From assembly GCA_041191405.1 (NCBI GenBank), contig JBEEOW010000018.1, positions 19,965-83,964 of the forward strand: a stretch of 64,000 nucleotides of DNA. The letters are read 5' to 3'. This stretch comes from JBEEOW01 sp041191405. GTDB lineage: Bacteria > Bacteroidota > Bacteroidia > Cytophagales > UBA9547. Shown piece after piece: positions 60,697 through 64,000 of this stretch. Below the pieces are notes generated by a model. It made no database searches. It saw only the letters and a program-made list of their open reading frames with translations, and was not told where the DNA came from. The first letter of the stretch is position 1. Every line of letters starts with the position of its first letter. A program made the translations under genes and the position numbers.

Positions 60697-63243
60697 ATGT
60701 TAAGAGAATACATAGGTCAGGCTGGCCATTTGAGCGTGATAATAAGTTTTGTAAGTGCAATTGTAGCTGCATTGGGCTATTTTATGGCAACAAAACACGA
60801 AGAAAATAACATTGAGGAAGCAAACTCTTGGAAGCGATTTGCTAGAATTTCATTTGCAATACATGGTGTAGCTGTAATTTCAATTATTGTTACGCTTTTT
60901 ACCATTATCTACAAAAATTATTTCGAGTTTCATTATGCTTGGGAGCATGCATCTAAAAGTTTACCAGCATATTACATGATTTCTTGCTTCTGGGAAGGAC
61001 AAGAAGGCAGCTTTTTACTTTGGATATTTTGGCATGTAGTGCTTGGTGTAATTCTTATCAAAACCAATAAAGTTTGGGAAGCACCTATGATGACAGTATT
61101 TGCCTTGGTGCAAGCATTTTTAACCTCAATGATATTGGGTGTAGTTATTTTCGGTGATTTAAAAATTGGTTCAACTCCATTTATATTAATGCGAGAATTT
61201 ATGGTTGATGCGCCTGTTTTCAAAATGAATCCGAATTATGTTCCTGAAGATGGAACAGGTTTAAATCCTTTATTACAAAACTATTGGATGGTTATTCACC
61301 CTCCAACCTTATTTTTAGGATTTGCAGCAACATTGGTTCCTTTCTCGTTTTGTATTGCTGGTTTATGGAAAAATAGATTTACTGAGTGGGTTCGTCCGGC
61401 TTTACCTTGGACGCTTTTTGCTTCCTTTATTTTAGGTTTAGGAATTTTAATGGGTGCATATTGGGCTTACGAAACCTTAAACTTTGGAGGTTATTGGAAC
61501 TGGGACCCAGTAGAAAATGCAGTATATGTACCTTGGTTAGTTTTGGTTGGTGCTTTACACACAATGTTGATTTATAAATCGAACGAAACTGCACTTAGAA
61601 CAACCGTTGTATTAACAATAACTACCTTTTTATTAATACTTTACTCAACATTCTTAACCAGAAGTGGAATTTTAGGCAATGCCTCAGTTCACTCATTTAC
61701 CGACCTTGGTATGTCGGGACAATTATTAGTTTACCTACTATTTTTCACCATTATAGCCAAAATATTGGTATTGGTTAAATGGAAAAAAATACCTACAACC
61801 GAAAAAGAAGAATCAATCTACTCTCGTGAATTTTGGGTATTTATTGGTGCAATTGTATTGTGTTTGGCAGGTTTTCAGGTTTTATTGGCGACGTCAATTC
61901 CTGTTTATAATGCCGTTGCAAAATGGTTAAACTTTGCTTCTAACTTTGCTCCACCTGCCGAGCCTGCATTATTTTATTCAAACTGGCAATTGTATTTTAT
62001 GGCTGTAATTGCCATATTATCAGGTGTTGGACAATATTTTTATTGGAAAAAAATCGACAATAAGAACTTCTTTGATGCTCTGTATTTACCGAGTTTGGTT
62101 TCAATTGTATTGGCAACTGCACTCGTTGTAATTACCAAAGTTGACAAATTGCCTTATATGTTATTGGTATTAACTTCAACATTTACCGTAGTTACCAACT
62201 TATTTATCCTTAAAGATTTAGTTTCTAAAAACTACAAAATTGCTGGCGGAAGTGTATCGCATATCGGTTTAGGATTGATGTTGATTGGTATTTTATATTC
62301 ATCGGGATATTCAAAAATTGTTTCTTTAAACTTAAAAGGTTTGAATTATTCAAATGAGTTTACCAAAGAAATGAACCTTGAAAATATTTTGCTTTTCCGT
62401 AATACACCCGAAAAAATGGGCGATTATTTGGTAAAATACAAAGGTCCCAGAATTGAAGGAGAAAAAGGAAAAGATGGATTAATTGATAAATCATTGGTAT
62501 TTAACAGCCCAGACCCACAAAAAGTAATTGCTAAGTTTGATATTCCAAATTCAAGTTATAAAAAAGGCGATACCATAAAAACAGCACCCGAAAACACCTA
62601 TTACGAAATTGAATATGTGAACGGAAAAGATACATTTTCATTGTATCCTCGAACCCAAAACAACCCTCAAATGGGGTTTATGGCTTCTCCTGATATAAAA
62701 CGCAAATTTAAATCAGACCTTTACACACACATTTCATCTGTACCTGATACAGAAATAGAACGTTCATGGAGTGACATGGAAGAATTTAAAGTAGCTCTTG
62801 GTGATACCTTTTTCTTGAATGATTATGTAGCTATATTGAAATCAGTAAAAGCTGTAAAATCTGTTGAAGAAATAGTATTAACCGAAAAAGATGCTGCAAT
62901 TCAAGCCGAAATTGAAGTGTTGGCTCGTAACGACAAAGGAAGTTACACTGTATATCCACATTTTGTAATTAAAGACAATATGGTGGGTCGCTTACCCGAA
63001 ATCATTGAAGATTTAGGCATAAAAGTAACATTACTATCTGTTGACCCACAAAAAAACATCTTTACAATGGGAGTAAATACCACCCAAAAAGATTGGGTTA
63101 TCTTAAAAGCAATGGAAAAACCCTATGTAAACGTACTTTGGATAGGTTCATTATTGGTATTAATTGGTTTCTGGATGGCAATGGTTCGCCGTTACAAAGA
63201 ATTCAGATTAATGCGTGACAAAGGGCAAGAGATTAGGTTGTAA
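60697..63243 (+). CDS. CcmF/CcsA-like cytochrome c heme lyase
   Basis: CcmF/CcsA proteins deliver heme to apocytochrome c at the periplasmic face of the membrane. The 848-residue protein has about 14-15 membrane helices. It contains the WWD-type heme-handling motif GGYWNWDPVENAVYVPW (about 260-276), with conserved periplasmic His in HPPTLFLGFA and others in the flanking helices. The last 300 residues form a soluble beta-rich domain followed by a terminal helix pair (VLWIGSLLVLIGFWMAMV). The ATG at 60697 is chosen over a TTG at 60670, giving MLREYIGQAGHLSVI, the family's usual N-terminus. No other ccm genes lie in the window. 17 bp after it is a small lipoprotein gene. Confidence 0.92.
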   Translation: MLREYIGQAGHLSVIISFVSAIVAALGYFMATKHEENNIEEANSWKRFARISFAIHGVAVISIIVTLFTIIYKNYFEFHYAWEHASKSLPAYYMISCFWEGQEGSFLLWIFWHVVLGVILIKTNKVWEAPMMTVFALVQAFLTSMILGVVIFGDLKIGSTPFILMREFMVDAPVFKMNPNYVPEDGTGLNPLLQNYWMVIHPPTLFLGFAATLVPFSFCIAGLWKNRFTEWVRPALPWTLFASFILGLGILMGAYWAYETLNFGGYWNWDPVENAVYVPWLVLVGALHTMLIYKSNETALRTTVVLTITTFLLILYSTFLTRSGILGNASVHSFTDLGMSGQLLVYLLFFTIIAKILVLVKWKKIPTTEKEESIYSREFWVFIGAIVLCLAGFQVLLATSIPVYNAVAKWLNFASNFAPPAEPALFYSNWQLYFMAVIAILSGVGQYFYWKKIDNKNFFDALYLPSLVSIVLATALVVITKVDKLPYMLLVLTSTFTVVTNLFILKDLVSKNYKIAGGSVSHIGLGLMLIGILYSSGYSKIVSLNLKGLNYSNEFTKEMNLENILLFRNTPEKMGDYLVKYKGPRIEGEKGKDGLIDKSLVFNSPDPQKVIAKFDIPNSSYKKGDTIKTAPENTYYEIEYVNGKDTFSLYPRTQNNPQMGFMASPDIKRKFKSDLYTHISSVPDTEIERSWSDMEEFKVALGDTFFLNDYVAILKSVKAVKSVEEIVLTEKDAAIQAEIEVLARNDKGSYTVYPHFVIKDNMVGRLPEIIEDLGIKVTLLSVDPQKNIFTMGVNTTQKDWVILKAMEKPYVNVLWIGSLLVLIGFWMAMVRRYKEFRLMRDKGQEIRL

Positions 63244-63260
63244 GATTTTTAAAAATTGCT

Positions 63261-63785
63261 GTGATACAAAATTCTAGAAGTTTAATTAAATATATATTTA
63301 TTCTTTCTATGTGTTTTATTGGATGTAATAATCCAAATGTAAGTACTAAAAGTAATTCAATGGTAAGAATTAAAGATTTTAATTCAACTAGCGAATATTT
63401 AGGTACTTATAAGGTTGATTCAATTTCTAAAAGTCGACTTAAAAATATTAACGGAGATATAACTTTAAAAATAATTGATGAAAAGTATATTAAATCAAAT
63501 AATTTGCCTTCATCATTATTAAAGTATTATTATGATTCAGAAGATTCTATAACATTTAATACAATTGGAGAATATTCAATTAATAATAATGACCAAGAAT
63601 ATGGTAAAGAAATTTATATACGTTTTGATAAAAATAAATTGAATAAAATACGTGATATTGAAATGATTGATATGACTGGAAGTTTTTATAGATTTAAAAA
63701 TAAAATTTGTTTTGTTATTTTTATAGGAGATCCAGATAGTGGTAATAGCTTAAAATTTATAAAAGAAGTTGAGGCAAAGGATTAA
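63261..63785 (+). CDS. Small lipoprotein of unknown function
   Basis: The 174-residue product begins at a GTG 17 bp after the heme lyase stop. It has a lipoprotein signal (IKYIFILSMCFIGC, acylated Cys22). The mature part is Asn/Asp/Ser-rich with beta-strand patterns (EYLGTYKVDSISKSRL, IYIRFDKNKLNKIRDIEMID) and no known motif. The close spacing suggests co-transcription with the heme lyase gene, but no functional link is evident. Confidence 0.6.
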   Translation: MIQNSRSLIKYIFILSMCFIGCNNPNVSTKSNSMVRIKDFNSTSEYLGTYKVDSISKSRLKNINGDITLKIIDEKYIKSNNLPSSLLKYYYDSEDSITFNTIGEYSINNNDQEYGKEIYIRFDKNKLNKIRDIEMIDMTGSFYRFKNKICFVIFIGDPDSGNSLKFIKEVEAKD

Positions 63786-63870
63786 TTGTTTGAAAATTTG
63801 CCTCTGTTTGCTCTCATTGCACTAATGTCGCTGTTGTGTCTTTTGACCAACAACATTATAATTTAAAATA

Positions 63871-64000
63871 GAGTATGTCTCGTCCTAAAAAATGTTTACA
63901 GATTTGATTAATAATCCTGATATAAATTTACACTAATTTTCTTAATCCTAAAAAGGATTTACAATTAAAATTTATCCTAAAATAGCTTTACATTTGTATT
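63871..64000. mobile_element. Possible left end of an insertion sequence, truncated by window
   Basis: Directly after the small lipoprotein gene the base composition and words change: GTATGTCTCGTCCTAAAA is followed by three iterons. Iteron arrays like this sit just inside the terminal repeat of some Bacteroidota insertion sequences, upstream of the transposase gene. No transposase codons are visible within the window, so the assignment is tentative; a plasmid-like origin is the alternative. Confidence 0.35.
63883..63992 (+). repeat. Three 18-bp iterons of consensus TCCTAAAA-N5-TTACA
   Basis: TCCTAAAAAATGTTTACA (63883-63900), TCCTAAAAAGGATTTACA (63946-63963) and TCCTAAAATAGCTTTACA (63975-63992) agree at all positions outside a 5-base core. 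The first-to-second start distance is 63 bp and the second-to-third is 29 bp. All three are in direct orientation. Confidence 0.8.

Overview
The window is a low-GC (by eye about one-third G+C) chromosomal segment from a member of the Bacteroidota. Four things support this: five secreted proteins end in type IX secretion (T9SS) sorting domains (four type A, one gliding-type B); several genes are preceded by the phylum's TTG...TAnnTTTG promoter; carotenoid genes of the flavobacterial/sphingobacterial type are present; and sdhCAB has the single-cytochrome (B-type) layout. Chitin and GlcNAc genes recur: two GH18 chitinases, a GH20-family protein, a CE6-like esterase and a NagB/PIG-L fusion. This suggests a chitin-using, pigmented, aerobic Chitinophagales/Sphingobacteriales-like organism; the rank below phylum is inference. 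No phage genes, CRISPR array or tRNA/rRNA were recognised.

Layout. 1-675: 3' part of an MJ1255-like glycosyltransferase gene, convergent with a minus-strand operon (8302 to 725) of GH18 chitinase, two outer-membrane beta-barrels and two paralogous surface lipoproteins. 8461-22032 (minus): GT4 glycosyltransferase, dapF, two T9SS cargo proteins, a GH20-like protein without its catalytic Asp-Glu pair, a TyrA-like dehydrogenase, a coiled-coil protein, an M1 peptidase, ndk and dus. 22206-25020 (plus): CPBP protease, cdsA, DUF2520 protein. 25023-30805 (minus): a 1423-residue esterase/cohesin-like/dockerin/T9SS protein and a DUF695/RraB-like protein. 31072-36877 (plus): ECF sigma factor and a carotenoid cluster (crtI, crtB, unknown, lycopene cyclase, ispH, crtZ). 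37067-54439 (minus): queG, K+ channel, AraC regulator, acyl-CoA dehydrogenase, rlmF, nagB-PIG-L, polyprenyl diphosphate synthase, T9SS chitinase, two small secreted proteins, sdhBAC. 54679-63785 (plus): T9SS type B protein, histidine kinase, glmM, CcmF/CcsA-like heme lyase, lipoprotein. The right edge carries three 18-bp iterons that look like the start of a mobile element.

How the genes fit together. The secreted chitinases would release chito-oligosaccharides. The barrel/lipoprotein operon is a candidate capture and uptake route that lacks SusC/SusD. NagB-PIG-L would take GlcNAc-6-P to fructose-6-P, and GlmM serves amino-sugar synthesis in the other direction. Polyprenyl synthase and IspH supply precursors to CrtB, CrtI, lycopene cyclase and CrtZ, predicting zeaxanthin-type pigment.

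The most notable points are the SusCD-free chitinase operon, the cohesin-like/dockerin T9SS protein, the active-site-less GH20 protein, the different palindromic element in every non-overlapping junction of the carotenoid cluster, an inverted pair of ~125-bp dispersed repeats with one copy flanked by duplicated terminators, and the iterons at the right edge.
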